From: Diadophis punctatus similis | Lineage: Eukaryota > Chordata > Lepidosauria > Squamata > Dipsadidae | Direction: 5' to 3' | NCBI GenBank assembly: GCA_023053685.1 | Contig: JALIGW010000010.1 | Coordinates: 14,223,419 to 14,287,418, forward strand | DNA length: 64,000 nt | Shown here: positions 54,575 to 64,000 of the stretch, in pieces | How the letters are laid out: each line of letters opens with the position of its first letter | Position numbering within the stretch: position 1 is the first letter of the stretch | Translations under genes and position numbers: made by a program | Notes under the pieces: model-generated | What the model was told of the DNA's origin: nothing | Databases searched by the model: none | Seen by the model: only the letters and a program-made list of their open reading frames with translations

Positions 54575-55323
54575 AGGGGGTGGCCCGTATAATTCCTAAC
54601 ATAGACCCACTGCTCCACACCCAAACTGTGAGGGGTGTTACTTGAATCTAAGGGTTTCTCTGGGACGTAGTTCGGGTGGAGCCTGTCTAAGGTGGTCCTC
54701 AATCGCCTGCCCATTAGTAGTTCCGCCGGTGATTTATTCGTAGCCACACAAGGTGTTGTGTGGTGCGCCAAAAGTAATTTGGCGAATCGTAACTGCCAGT
54801 CCCCCTGTCCTAACTTACTAAGGCACTCCTTCATCGTCCTCACCATGTGTTCAGCTAATCCATTTCCCTCCAGGTGCCAGGGGGCTGTAAAACCATGCCT
54901 AATACCCATGCTGGCAAGGTACCCTTCAAAGGCAGCGGACGCTAGCTGGGGCCCGTTATCAGACACCAAGAGGTCGGGGTGACCATGGGTGGCAAAAATG
55001 GAAGATAGGCTATGGATCAATACTTCGGCCGAGGTCAATGGCATGATCCACACCCCGAGCCACTTCGAGAAGGCATCAACCACTAAGAGGAACATCTTCC
55101 CCATGAACGGTCCCGCGAAGTCCATGTGTACTCGCGACCATGGCCCAGACGAAGTCTCCCATGCCCTGGGGAGCAGACACCTGCTCAGCACATCTGCGTG
55201 TGCCAAATTCTTCCCAGGGCGGTGAGAGAGATGATAATCATAATTAGCCAAAAAAATGGTCCATCTGGTCATTCGGGGGGAAAGTACCTGAGGCGTCTGA
55301 TGGTCACTGGCCAGAAGCCCCAA
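54409..55323 (-). pseudogene. Gypsy integrase with lost zinc-binding domain
   Basis: The 304-codon frame starts in the end of RNase H (LSHRPGKNLAHADVLSR) and passes directly into WSRVHMDFAGP, the start of the integrase core. The HHCC zinc-binding domain expected between them is absent, so an in-frame internal deletion is likely. The core has its catalytic residues: D in HMDFAGP, D in VSDNGPQL, and E in GNGLAEH. The C-terminal part has TNKSPAELLMGR and a GPR/chromodomain-like WVYVRNY..LWVPGTI block. Integrase would insert the cDNA and create the 5-bp duplication. Confidence 0.8.
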
Positions 55324-56466
55324 AAGTGCTTATGGTCAGTGACCAAGTCGAAGTGGCAGCCATACAGATAATGATGGAACCGCTGCACCCCCGCAATGAG
55401 AGCCAGAGCCTCCTTATCAATCTGGCTATATTGCCTTTCTGCCTTAGCCAGCGTCCAAGAGAAGAAAGCGATAGGGGCCTCTGAACCATTCAGCAACTGG
55501 TGGCTCAAGATGGCCCCAACCCCATAGGGCAGCGGTTCCCAACCTTCCTAATGCCGTGACCGGCGCCCCACCCCCGTGCCCCCACTGCGACCCACCCCGC
55601 CACTGCCATTTGGGTTCTTTTACCCTTTGTGCATGCGCAAAGCATTCTGCGCATGCTCAGAGGGTAAAAGAACCCAAATGATGGCGTCCGGGCGAAGTCT
55701 CCAGATCCAGGTGAGGCCTCTGCTCGCTTCGCGTGTTGCCTCTGGGAGCTTTTCGAGCCCCGTTGCGAAAGGCGTGCGCGACTTCGGCAGGGCCAAGACA
55801 GGCGGCTGTCCAGAGAGAGCCATACCATTCACAGAGTCTCTCCCGTCTACCTGTAGCGTTCTGGGCGAAGGGGATGGCTCTCTCCGGGCAGCCGCCTGTC
55901 CTGGCCCCGCCTAAGTCATGCACGCCTTTCGCGACAGGGCTCGAAAAGCTTTCAGAGGCAACACGCAAAGCGAGCAGAGGCCTCGCCCGGATCTAGAGAC
56001 TTTGCCCAGACGCCGCCATTTGGGTTCTTTTACCCTCTGCGCATGCACAGAATGCTTTGCGCATGCGCAGAGGGTAAAAGAACCCAAATGGCAATGGCGG
56101 GGTGGGTCACGGTGTGGGCGCGGTGTGGGCGCGGTGGCGGGGCATGGGTTCTGGGGCACGATATGGCCAGACTTGTGGCAGTGGGGGGGGGAGCTGAGGA
56201 TGCCGGGGCGACCCCTGGGAAATGGTCGTTTGACCCCCAAAGGGGTCGCGACACCCAGGTTGGGAACCGCTGCCATAGGGGAAGGCATCACAGGCCAACC
56301 TTAGAGGGAGGTGTTCGCAGTAATACGCCAGAACTGCATTCGAGACAAGGAGCTGTTTGACAGCCTCAAAGGCAGCCCTGTGGATCCTGCCCCAACACCA
56401 TGGCATGCGGGCATCCAGGAGGCGGTGCAGGGGCTCTGCCACGGACGCCTTATGGGGCAGAAACAT
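55269..56466 (-). pseudogene. Gypsy RNase H, split by the SPIN-like element
   Basis: The upstream part (56,466 to about 56,281) ends in LRLACDAFPYG. The downstream part (55,521-55,269) resumes with HQLLNGSEAPIAFFSWTL, SQIDKEALALIAG and YGCHFDLVTDHK, the D, E and D blocks of Gypsy RNase H. Removing 55,530-56,272 and one TSD copy restores one frame through the junction. RNase H would degrade the RNA template. Confidence 0.8.
55530..56272. mobile_element. SPIN-like hAT element, 743 bp, exact 8-bp TSD
   Basis: The left end CAGCGGTTCCCAACCTTCC and right end AGGTTGGGAACCGCTG closely match the SPIN hAT family. A GGGTCG block, and TTTGACCCCCAAAGGGGTCG near the right end, support this. CCATAGGG flanks both sides (55,522-55,529 and 56,273-56,280), and the Gypsy frame is restored when one copy is removed. 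There is no transposase. The interior is a giant foldback: GCCATTTGGGTTCTTTTACC and complements occur four times (near 55,605, 55,660, 56,015 and 56,070), with GCATGCGCA palindromes between. Confidence 0.9.
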
Positions 56467-56496
56467 TCCATAAAAATTCAGGAGACCCAGGAAGGC

Positions 56497-57934
56497 CTAC
56501 AACTCTGCGCGATTGGCCAGTGCAGGAGCATCGACTATGGCCTTTGTTTTAGAGGGGGGGTGGATGCCAGTAGAATCAATTAGGAACCCCAGGAACTCAA
56601 CCTCGGGTACAGCAATAACACACTTCTCCCGCTTAACCCTGAGCCCCACTTCCTGAAACTTAGCCAGGACTGCCCGCACACAAGACAACAGTTCCGTACG
56701 AGAGGTGGCGGACACTAAGACGTTGTCGAAATACGGAACAGTGCTAGGCAGCCCATGCAGCAACCGCTCCATTAACCCCTGGAAGATCCCTGGTGCAATA
56801 CATGCCAAATTGTAGACGGCAGCACCTAAATGCCCCGCGATGAGTTATGATTGTTTGGGCCTCAGCAGCTGCCTCATCAACAGGCAGCTGCTGCTAAGCC
56901 TGGGAGAGGTCCAATTTTGCGAAGATAGAACCTCTTTCCATAGAATGCAACAAGTGATGGACCACAGGCACTGGGTATGCGTGGGCAGAGAATGCACGGT
57001 TGACCATGCACTTATAGTCCATGCAGAGACGAATATTGCCATCGGACTTAATCGGGGTTACGATTGGGGTCTCCCAGCAGGACTGGTCGACTGGCTCAAG
57101 CACCCCCTGTGCCAGGAGTCTATCAATTTCAGCATCCACTTTTGGGCGTAAGGCGAGTGGCATTCGCCGCGGTTTTAACCTAATTGGGGCCACTAGGGGA
57201 TCTAAGTTAAAAGTGACAGGGGATCCCATGTACTTTCCCAATTGCCCATCGAATACAGTTGGAAATTCATCAGCCAGCATTGCTATGTCCCCCTCCCCCG
57301 TGACAGAATTAATTCCCCCAATTGTCAAACCCAGCGCATCAAACCAGTCAAGCCCTAGGAGGCTTGTCAAGGGCTTTTCGACTATGAGTAGAGGTAGGCG
57401 GCCCTGGAATTGTTTATACTGCACTTGGACGAGCGCCCTCCCCAAGATGGGAATTGTCGCTCCCTGATAGTCCCGTAGCATTTGGAAGGTGGGCTGCAAA
57501 CGCCGCTTGGAAATCGCTGGAATTAGGCTCTTGATTGTGCTCCAAGACACGAGGGACACAGCTGAGCCCTTGTCCAGTTTCAGCGGACAAGGAACTCCGC
57601 CCACCAAGATGGTGATTTTTATCTTCTCCCCAGGAGGGCGCTGTGTCTGGGACACCACTGTGGGAGGTCTCTCTCCGTAACGGTAGATGGCGAAGCAGCC
57701 ATCTCGCTGATTATACGCCCTCACAGGTGGCCATTTGGGTGGAGCTGCAGGTTGTCTCTGGGTCTGCCAAGGATTCCCTCTCCCCGCCCTACACACGCAG
57801 GCGAGGTGCCCCCTCATGCCGCAATGGTGGCACATCGCATTCTGAAAGCTACAGTTCTCTCGCAGGTGGGGCCTCGGCAGCCAAGGCAGGGGGTAAATGT
57901 AGGTGGTCTTACTGTGGCAAATGCGGGTGCACAT
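56497..57934 (-). pseudogene. Gypsy zinc knuckle, protease and reverse transcriptase
   Basis: The first frame (57,934-56,894, 346 codons) has a CCHC zinc knuckle (CHHCGMRGHLACVC, residues 35-48). A protease follows whose DTGS-type active site reads DKGS (residues 121-124). The RT start comes next (RLKPRRMPLALRPKVDAEID, IRLCMDYKCMVN, FAKLDLSQA). A TAG follows, where the family has tyrosine. The frame then continues to 56,808-56,497 with the palm box YFDNVLVS, in which the second catalytic aspartate is asparagine, and EFLGFLID. It is multiply inactivated. Confidence 0.85.
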
Positions 57935-58038
57935 CCCTGGGCTCCTGTTGGCTTAGGAGCTTCATTTAACCGACAGATCTCCTTGTCCCCAGGGAAGTCG
58001 GGCTCTGCGGGGTCTTCCATGGGATCCACAGCATTGGT

Positions 58039-58611
58039 TCAATTAGAGCCTGAGGCGGGCGGTGCGTCATCCATCTCAGCTAATGACATGGATGATAGCT
58101 CTGCCGCTCGCGCCTCATCCAAGGCTACCTGAAATGTGAGCCCGTGGATAGCCAGGAGACGGCATTTGAGACAGCTGTCTCTGACCCCAAACACTAAACG
58201 GTCAAGGAGATAGTCTTCGAGATTCTGGAATTCGCAGTAGAGAGATGCCTGCCGCAAGGCAGCTACAAATTGATTGATTGATTCCCCCTCCCGCTGGTTC
58301 ATGTGATAAAAGGCATATCATCGCGCACAGTGGGAGGGTGGAGGGGCATAATGATCTTTTAACTTTTCCATAAACTCTTCCCAAGGCACGCTGTGGATGG
58401 ATCTTGGGGCAAATAAAGCTTGGGCTGTTTCGAACATGTCCATTCCACAGAATCCCAGAAAGTACGCCAGTTTCCTGTCGCCCGACAGCTCTGTGAATTC
58501 GTTAGCTATTAGGAAACATTCGAAATGGGCTACATAGGAGGCCCACATCTCCCCCGGTGGGTTAAAGGGGGCGAAAGTATGTTGGGTTGCCATGCCTTTC
58601 TCTCTCGGCAA
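58039..58611 (-). pseudogene. Gypsy gag, one in-frame stop
   Basis: Two frames in the same phase (58,611-58,318 and 58,302-58,039) are separated by a TGA. The first begins MPREKGMATQHTFAPFNPPG and has YVAHFECFLIANE and LAYFLGFCGMDMFETAQAL. The second has MNQREGESINQFVAALRQ and VRDSCLKCRLL. These match the retrotransposon gag (capsid) pattern. The zinc knuckle follows in the next frame. The start at 58,611 lies about 80 bp inside the 5' LTR boundary, which is reasonable. Confidence 0.75.
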
Positions 58612-58689
58612 CTCACAAAAGCTGTATTCTTACGTGCAGGATAAGGATGCGTTGGACTCAGAAACAGGATCCCACTTTCTCATCGCCAG

Positions 58690-58916
58690 TGCTGTGTTTA
58701 CAGTCGTGGTGGGTGCAGTGAGGAATGGACTCCAAGCGTCAGGCAAGTTAACTCTTTTAATAAGAACAATCAACAGTGGAGCGAATACACAAACAGTAGA
58801 ACTGAGGTAAACTCTGCCTGACAGCTGGCTTTTATAGCCGGCTGTCAAAGCGGCTCAACCAATCATGAGTTGCAATTTTCCCTCCGCTTGAGCAGCACAC
58901 CTACCGGCACACTACA
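58690..58916 (-). repeat. Gypsy LTR, 5' LTR in element orientation
   Basis: Same termini as the left LTR, with a GTGGGTGCAG variant. In element orientation it is followed directly by CTGGCGATGAGAAAGTGGGA, where the primer-binding site should lie. A TGGCGATGAG start is plausible, but the matching tRNA was not identified. Confidence 0.85.
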
Positions 58917-58921
58917 CTTAG

Positions 58922-60024
58922 TGTGCAGGAGCGAAGCGCAACTTGCCTTTGTGCTACCCATTCCACCTTTATCATGGTAATTTATGCCAGCTGGTGGCGC
59001 CTAAGGCAGCCCTCGGTTCCCGCCGTTGCGGCTTGTAAGGTCTGTAAGAACTGCCGAGGTCAGTTCTAGCTTTGCTATCCATCGCAGCTAGGAATCTCAA
59101 ATAAAGCCAAGAATGAAAGCTTGTGTTTTAGCCAATCCGGGTGTGCTAGATAGGCAGGCCTCCTGCAAACTCCGTCGTCTTACAAAAAGCCCGGCCGAAG
59201 TTTCACTCGCTGAGGCACAGGATTCCTGATGACAGGATGGCATCCCTTAGGCACTTAGCTTGGCCACCTATTAGCTCCAGCCCCTCCCTCCATCTCAGCG
59301 AGTGCATGCAAAACTTCGACTCGGCTCCTTGAGAGACAGAGTTTGCAGGGGGCCAATCTAGCACCTAGACTGGCTACAACACAAACATTCATTCTCGGCT
59401 TTGACATTCCTAGCTAGGTTCGTCCCCCTGCACCGATCCAACAAACAAAACAGGAAAAGGAGGCGGAGAGAAACAGTCCCATTGCCAAAATTTCCGCAGA
59501 TCGAAGGGGGGGGGGAGAAATTCCAACTTCAGTCTCCTGGTGTGGCACGGGGCTTTGGGCAAAGGCTGGAGGGAAGTGCCACTGGCTCGCTCACGCTCTC
59601 CCTCCGCAGTCTAACTTGATGCAGGCGGCAGCTCACATTGCCCTTTGCAAGCCTGCTATCGGTGAAGCTGTGTGCCGGTGAGGGCTGGCTTTTTACCTAG
59701 GTTTGTCTGGCTGTCAGGGGGGAAATGAACGGGGGCCTGGGGAGGAAGCCGTTCCCCCCCGACAGCCAGACAAACCTAGGCAAAAAGCCAGCCCTCACCG
59801 GCACCCAGCTTCACTGACAGTGGGCTTGCAAAGGGCAATGTGGCTCTGCCTGGGGAGGGAGAGCGCAAGCAGCTTGAGGAGGGAAGCCAGACTAGACTGG
59901 GGAGGGAGAGCGCAAGCAGCTGGAGGAGGGAAGGCAGGCAAAGGGGCGAACGAGGGCATCCGCAGCATGCCGTAGCACATGCACTTTTCCTCAGCCCCCT
60001 TCTTTCGGAGGGCTCCTCTTCTGC
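58922..60024. other. Repeat-derived GC-rich sequence between Gypsy and DIRS-B
   Basis: The first 60 bp continue the hAT-type interior interrupted by Gypsy. The remainder has no gene with supporting motifs. Between 59,850 and 59,930 GGGGAGGGAGAGCGCAAGCA is tandemly repeated. The foldback at 59,634-59,842 is listed separately. Confidence 0.5.
59634..59842. repeat. Inverted repeat with arms of about 85 bp
   Basis: The left arm from CACATTGCCCTTTGCAAGCC to TTTGTCTGGCTGTC is answered by GACAGCCAGACAAACCTAGG to GGCTTGCAAAGGGCAATGTG, with a few mismatches and a spacer of about 40 bp. It may be the core of a foldback MITE. No target duplication was identified. Confidence 0.8.
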
Positions 60025-61409
60025 TTCTCCATAGTGGGTGGAGCTAACCTCCAAGAATGGGTTAAACCTGCCCTCTAGCCAATCAGGACTGAGTCTGAAA
60101 TAACAAAAGTCATCGCTGTGTCTCAATACCGCCTCTTTTACTCAGTCATTAGCCATAAAAGGACACGTGCCTTATGCTCCCCTCATTGAAGAAATTCCAG
60201 TCATCCAATTTTCCTGAGGTGAACTGTTCGCTTCGATGAAGACGAATTGCAGTGAGTTCCTATCCAGTGACAACGATCTCAACTCCTGGGTAGAGGGCAG
60301 CTAAGGGCCTTGGCCTAGCCATCCCTCCAGCCAGTAAAATTAACATTTCGGCTGTTGAGTTTAATAATATGGCCCCTTACCTTACCTTGACATTGGTGAA
60401 CTGCTGGGCCCATTGTCATCCACGACTACTAACCGCTTACAGGGAGAGTTGATTCTGTTCGTGAGGACATCAAGCCGCAGAAGTCTAGCGCTTGCGCTGC
60501 CGCCGATACTCTCCCTCTGGCTGGGCCTAGTGCCACGATAGCCGGACCGGCAATACAACTCCTGCAGAAAAAAAGAAAAATGAACAAAGAAGCGGTTTTC
60601 CTGGTGAAGAGAACCGATGACAGTAGTCTCTTCTGCCGATCGGCCCGGCTGACTCATCACGCTTGGCGCGCAGGCCTGTTGCTGACCTCTCAGGTAATTA
60701 GTTGATCCGACATCCATTTTGGAAGCGTCACACTGCGAGGCCCTGACTAATCCTGCTTACGGCGGCCGGCATTACAACACTTGGGGGTCCCCTTGGGCCG
60801 TATATTCTACGGCGACAGTCATTAAATACCCCTCTCAATAGGGTAGCTTGACAGGGAGAGATAGCCACAGGGGAAGTGCTCCGGGAGTCGGCCCGCCTCC
60901 GCAGCACTAACGCAGGCTTCCCTGTCACTCCCGGCCGGCATAAGCCTCCCTTGCTCCCACAGCCTGACAGCAGATTGGAGCTCGCATGTCGAACAGGCCT
61001 CGGGGATGCCAGCAAATGGCGAGGCACCCCGTTGGGGTTTATGAGGCTCGGAGGCATTGGGCCAGGAACACGAGCATGCTGTCAGTCGCCGGCTACCACA
61101 TTAATCGATCGGCATTCCCCTTTGCCACCATGGGTTGCCACTCTGCTATGCTCTTTAACTGGCACGTCCTTCGCATAGCATACGGCCGATCAAGATCAAA
61201 GGGGTCTTTCCCCTTAACTGCCTCGCAACGTCTCGGAAGATCGGCAAAAAGGGGGGGGGCTCGGCTGCCATTGGCATGGATTCACCCAGCAAACTACGAG
61301 ATTATTGGGCCACTGGTGTGTTGCACATAGCCACAGACTCCTCACAGGCTCGCAACCACACTGCCTTCCCCTCAATTGCATCTGCATCTGACGGCCAGCG
61401 AAGACCACT

Positions 61410-61850
61410 CCTCCAGCGGTGCCTCAGTGCTGTAAGTGTTAATGGCTCCCTGGCGTGGTGTGCACAACCACAAAGGCGGGTGAAGGATCTTCTGCGACCG
61501 CCACCGCTCCTCCCAGCTGTGCTTCCACGCTGTCAGTATTAATGGCTCCCAGGCGGGCCACGTGCGCAACCGCAAAGGCCAGCAATGGCCCCGCTGCAAT
61601 CACCACCGTTCCTCCCAGCCGTGCCTCTGCGCTGTAAGTGTAATGTCCCCCTGGCATGTCGCGCGCACATCCACGAAGGCCGGCGAAGGCGCTGCGGCGG
61701 TCGGCACCGCCCCCCAGCTGTGCCTCGGCGCTGTAAGTATTAATGATTCCCGGTGGGCCGCGCGCAACCGCAATGGCCGGCGGGGGCTCCGCTTTAAGTT
61801 ACACCTTTGCTCCTCGTTGCTGTAGCCATTAATGGCTCCCTGCATAAGAC
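61410..61850 (+). repeat. Tandem array of about 100 bp in the DIRS-B 5' region
   Basis: Units with CTGTAAGTATTAATGGCTCC and TGCCTC.GCGCTGTAAG blocks recur near 61,421, 61,521, 61,621, 61,721 and 61,815. Each contains a GCGCAACCGCAAAGGCC-like stretch. The unit sequence differs from that of DIRS-A although the location in the element is the same. Confidence 0.8.
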
Positions 61851-62216
61851 TCCGTGGATTGCCGGATTGCCGCTATTTGCTCCCAGCTGACAATCGGCCT
61901 TCGGGACCTGCGCACACATGTGCGCACGGCTTGCCTGCCACCTCCCCTTCCCCGGTGGCGATCAGAAGACAGGAAGACGGCCGGGACCGCCGGCAGAGCT
62001 CGGCCAACGGCACACGGAACTAGTGCCAAGGCGACTTCCCTCTTCAGGCACTTCAGGCGAGGGCAGGCAGGACTTCGCTGTGAAGAGACCAAGGCTCCCA
62101 CAGCGACTGCAACCACCCCTCCCCATGCTTACACAGCTGTCAGTTGGCGCTCAACAGGGGGCAGGTGCAGCATACGATTTCCGGTATTCCGCCGTGAATC
62201 GGAGGGGATCGTAAGG

Positions 62217-64000
62217 GGGTGGGGACCCCTGCTATCCTCCCTGCAGCCTCATTAGGTCTAGAGCAGGACCAAGCCCCCTATTATTCCTCCCACCCGGTCA
62301 GAACCCGCTCCGGGGTTCTACTTATCAGGGGACTTGAACAGAATCAGACAAGCTCCACATGGCTATCGGCTATGGCCAACTCTTCTCTTCTGACCTCGGT
62401 AGTAGTCAATTCCAGGGTGGAACCGTAGGGGGGCTTCTCAATCTTTCGTGCATCCCCTGGGAAGCCGGCAGCCTTCTATGTCATCAGTCGGGCATCGCCT
62501 GACCACCTGTTAGCGGGCTTTCCAGACACCACTAGGAGGACATGGCCTGGGGTCTCCTTACTTACCAGTAATCCCTTCCAGGGTTGCCGGTCGCTATGGC
62601 TATGGCTTCCTATTAGCAGCTCATCGGCTGTCCAGGTGGCAGATTAGGTCAATGGCTCTGCCACCCGCATGGAGGGCTAATAATACTACAAATGACAATG
62701 AAATTGGAGGGATCCTTGGAGGTCTTCTGGCCCAGCCCCCTGCCTGGGCAGGGGACCCTGCGCTGCTTTGGGCGGCTGGTTGTCCAGCGTCTTCTTGAAA
62801 ACTTCTGGTGTCGGCGCAGTCACAACTTCTGCAGTGACTCCAGGGATCAGAAGTGGAATAGCATGGGGCCTTGGTGAAAAAAACGCATTACCTAACAAGA
62901 CAGGTCGGCCCCAGCCCCGAATCACATCAGGGCATGGCTCGCCGGGGACACCTGCATAGCTTGACATGAAACCTATTCTGGTTCTCTGTGAGCAGGCCAG
63001 TGGATCACCAACCTATCTTGCGCCCCTTCCTCGGGTCAGTTTTTCTGCTACCCTAGGCAGCTCTCGCGCCCTCCCTGGCTCCTACTATCTCGGCACCCCA
63101 CCGTTCGGTTTAGGACTCCTCCCTCATTGGGTTCTGGAGTTTTTCCTCAGGGAAAGGGTGTACCGGCATCCATGTCGTACGCATAGGTCCTCACACAATA
63201 CCGTGTTGCTCTGGGTCCGCGTCCAATGCGCCATTGGCGGAAGGGCAGCTCTAGGCTGCCTCCCCAGATCTGGTGACAAGGGGTCAATTCCCGATGGCTG
63301 ATGCCACTGGGGGCATGCCAGAATAGACCCTCCTTGTCTGGTGACTCAGTAGCCGTATTACGGCCCAAAGATCTCCATTTAATTTTAAAAAAGAAGAAGA
63401 AGAAGAACTCGCCTTCCAGGGTCGCATTGAGCGCAACAGGGGTGCTGACCACATTAGCCTCCATATCCTTACTTGGGCCATGTCCGTTACAGGAAACGGC
63501 GCCCTTCTCATCCGTCCACCTGAAGCGCGCTGGCAACACTTCCTGGCTGCGGCACAGCTGACGACTAATGCCGCCAGGAATACATTCATAATGCTCCCCA
63601 ATCTAGTGGGCAGTAGTGTGGACACTCTGGATGCTGTGGCCCTAGTCATGACATTCGGACACCACCGATTGTAGAGCGTTTGGCCTCTGTCCTCACCGGA
63701 CAGTGACCTATCACCCAAGGTCATAGCGAGATCATTCCCATGGTCTTCCAGTGATCGAGCCTCCGATGCACTCCACTCTTTTGACTCCAATTGGCGGTCA
63801 CGTCACCACTGCGTGGACAGGGTTCGTCCCTTACAGGGTGGCAGCTCTCTCGGGGTGGCACCCGTCCTTCATCCCTGAGCACCCTGTTGCAGGCTCATCA
63901 CAGTTGCGGGGGCTCGTGGACCCATCTAGCTCCGCCTCGCTCTGAAGCTCTGCCCCACGTTCCCGTGGTCTTCTCTCCACGGTCTCGGGTCTACACCTCC
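62217..64000 (+). other. Unassigned remainder of DIRS-B
   Basis: GC-rich DNA with frames up to 168 codons on both strands, none with a recognised motif. The gag region of a DIRS element would be expected here. A 64-codon plus-strand frame (63,480-63,674) is compatible with, but does not prove, a gag remnant. Confidence 0.35.

Larger units (their letters stand above)
53910..58916 (-). mobile_element. Gypsy LTR retrotransposon, two LTRs, 5-bp TSD CTTAG
   Basis: Two LTRs (53,910-54,144 and 58,690-58,916) flank minus-strand gag, protease, RT, RNase H and integrase. That order (integrase after RNase H) marks Gypsy (Metaviridae) rather than Copia. CTTAG repeats exactly at 53,905-53,909 and 58,917-58,921. 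A purine-rich tract complement (CCCCTTTCCTCCTATT) lies next to the left LTR. The LTRs differ by several substitutions and one indel of about 8 bp, so the insertion is not recent. Removing a SPIN-like element (55,530-56,272) leaves about 4.3 kb. Stops, lost catalytic residues and an integrase deletion show it is dead. Confidence 0.9.
60025..64000 (+). mobile_element. DIRS-B: start of a second DIRS1-like element
   Basis: TTCTCCATAGTGGGTGGAGC, then TAACCTCCAAGAATGGG and AGCCAATCAGGACTGAGTCT, match the 5' end of DIRS-A in its own orientation (complement of 49,785 downwards). This is the 5' end of a related copy on the plus strand. Similarity fades after about 120 bp. Subrepeats at 61,410-61,850 occupy the same position as those of DIRS-A. 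RT and recombinase would lie beyond the window. No gag frame could be confirmed; short frames on both strands are unconvincing. The extent to 64,000 is an inference. Confidence 0.55.

Noticed and set aside
61854..62255. A 133-codon plus-strand frame in the DIRS-B 5' region
   Set aside because: GC-driven open frame with no motif; other frames over the same bases are equally long.
63284..63790. A 168-codon minus-strand frame near the window end
   Set aside because: A serine run comes from an AAG/AGA repeat, no family motif is present, and the direction opposes the DIRS-B element.

Overview
The window is vertebrate nuclear DNA, almost certainly from a squamate reptile. The mix of repeats points there: several CR1/L3 LINEs, five L2 LINEs with GCCGCCCTGAGTC-type 3' tails and (AAATA)n ends, a near-complete L1, a Rex1/Babar-type LINE, hAT MITEs including SPIN-like and OposCharlie1-like copies, DIRS1-like tyrosine-recombinase retrotransposons and very long microsatellites. 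The species cannot be named from this. There is no bacterial-type gene, operon, CRISPR array or rRNA/tRNA gene. Nearly all long open frames belong to transposable elements or are read through simple repeats.

Layout. 1-7.6 kb: an L1 scrap, then one old CR1 LINE on the minus strand (ORF1 esterase, endonuclease, reverse transcriptase) broken by an OC1-like hAT, a TA-flanked MITE with internal 145-bp repeats, a solo LTR, a second CR1 in the opposite orientation, and microsatellites. 7.6-9.8 kb: a plus-strand Rex1-type LINE split by a TA-flanked element that itself carries a hAT palindrome. 9.8-12.66 kb: a minus-strand CR1/L3 LINE. 12.66-21.6 kb: L2 copy a (with a 429-bp solo LTR inside), minisatellite and microsatellite DNA, a TA-flanked composite element and L2 copy b. 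22.66-31.59 kb: a nearly full-length minus-strand L1 with a 15-bp target-site duplication, interrupted by L2 copy c. 31.6-37.6 kb: mostly unrecognised single-copy DNA, small MITEs, a tRNA-like SINE and two LTRs of one family, one inside the other. 37.66-40.97 kb: a hAT with an exact 8-bp duplication, holding L2 copy d. 41.0-43.25 kb: the best candidate for host genic sequence, a 108-nt phase-1/phase-1 exon, then an ancient L2. 43.26-51.5 kb: a hAT element holding a 6.3-kb DIRS1-like retrotransposon. 51.5-60 kb: microsatellite, MITE, CR1 tails and a two-LTR Gypsy element whose RNase H region holds a SPIN-like hAT. 60-64 kb: the start of a second DIRS copy of the same family, cut by the window edge.

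The elements do not act as a pathway. The window is a stratified nest, and insertion order can be read because several breaks are resolved to the base by target-site duplications: 5 bp for four LTR elements, 8 bp for three hATs with a fourth near match, 15 bp for L1, and TA for the MITEs. The most unusual structures are the DIRS element with its internal complementary region, a perfect 51-bp palindrome inside an intact L1 ORF1, the SPIN-like foldback inside Gypsy, and the isolated host-type exon. All calls come from reading the sequence and recalled family features; no database search was run.
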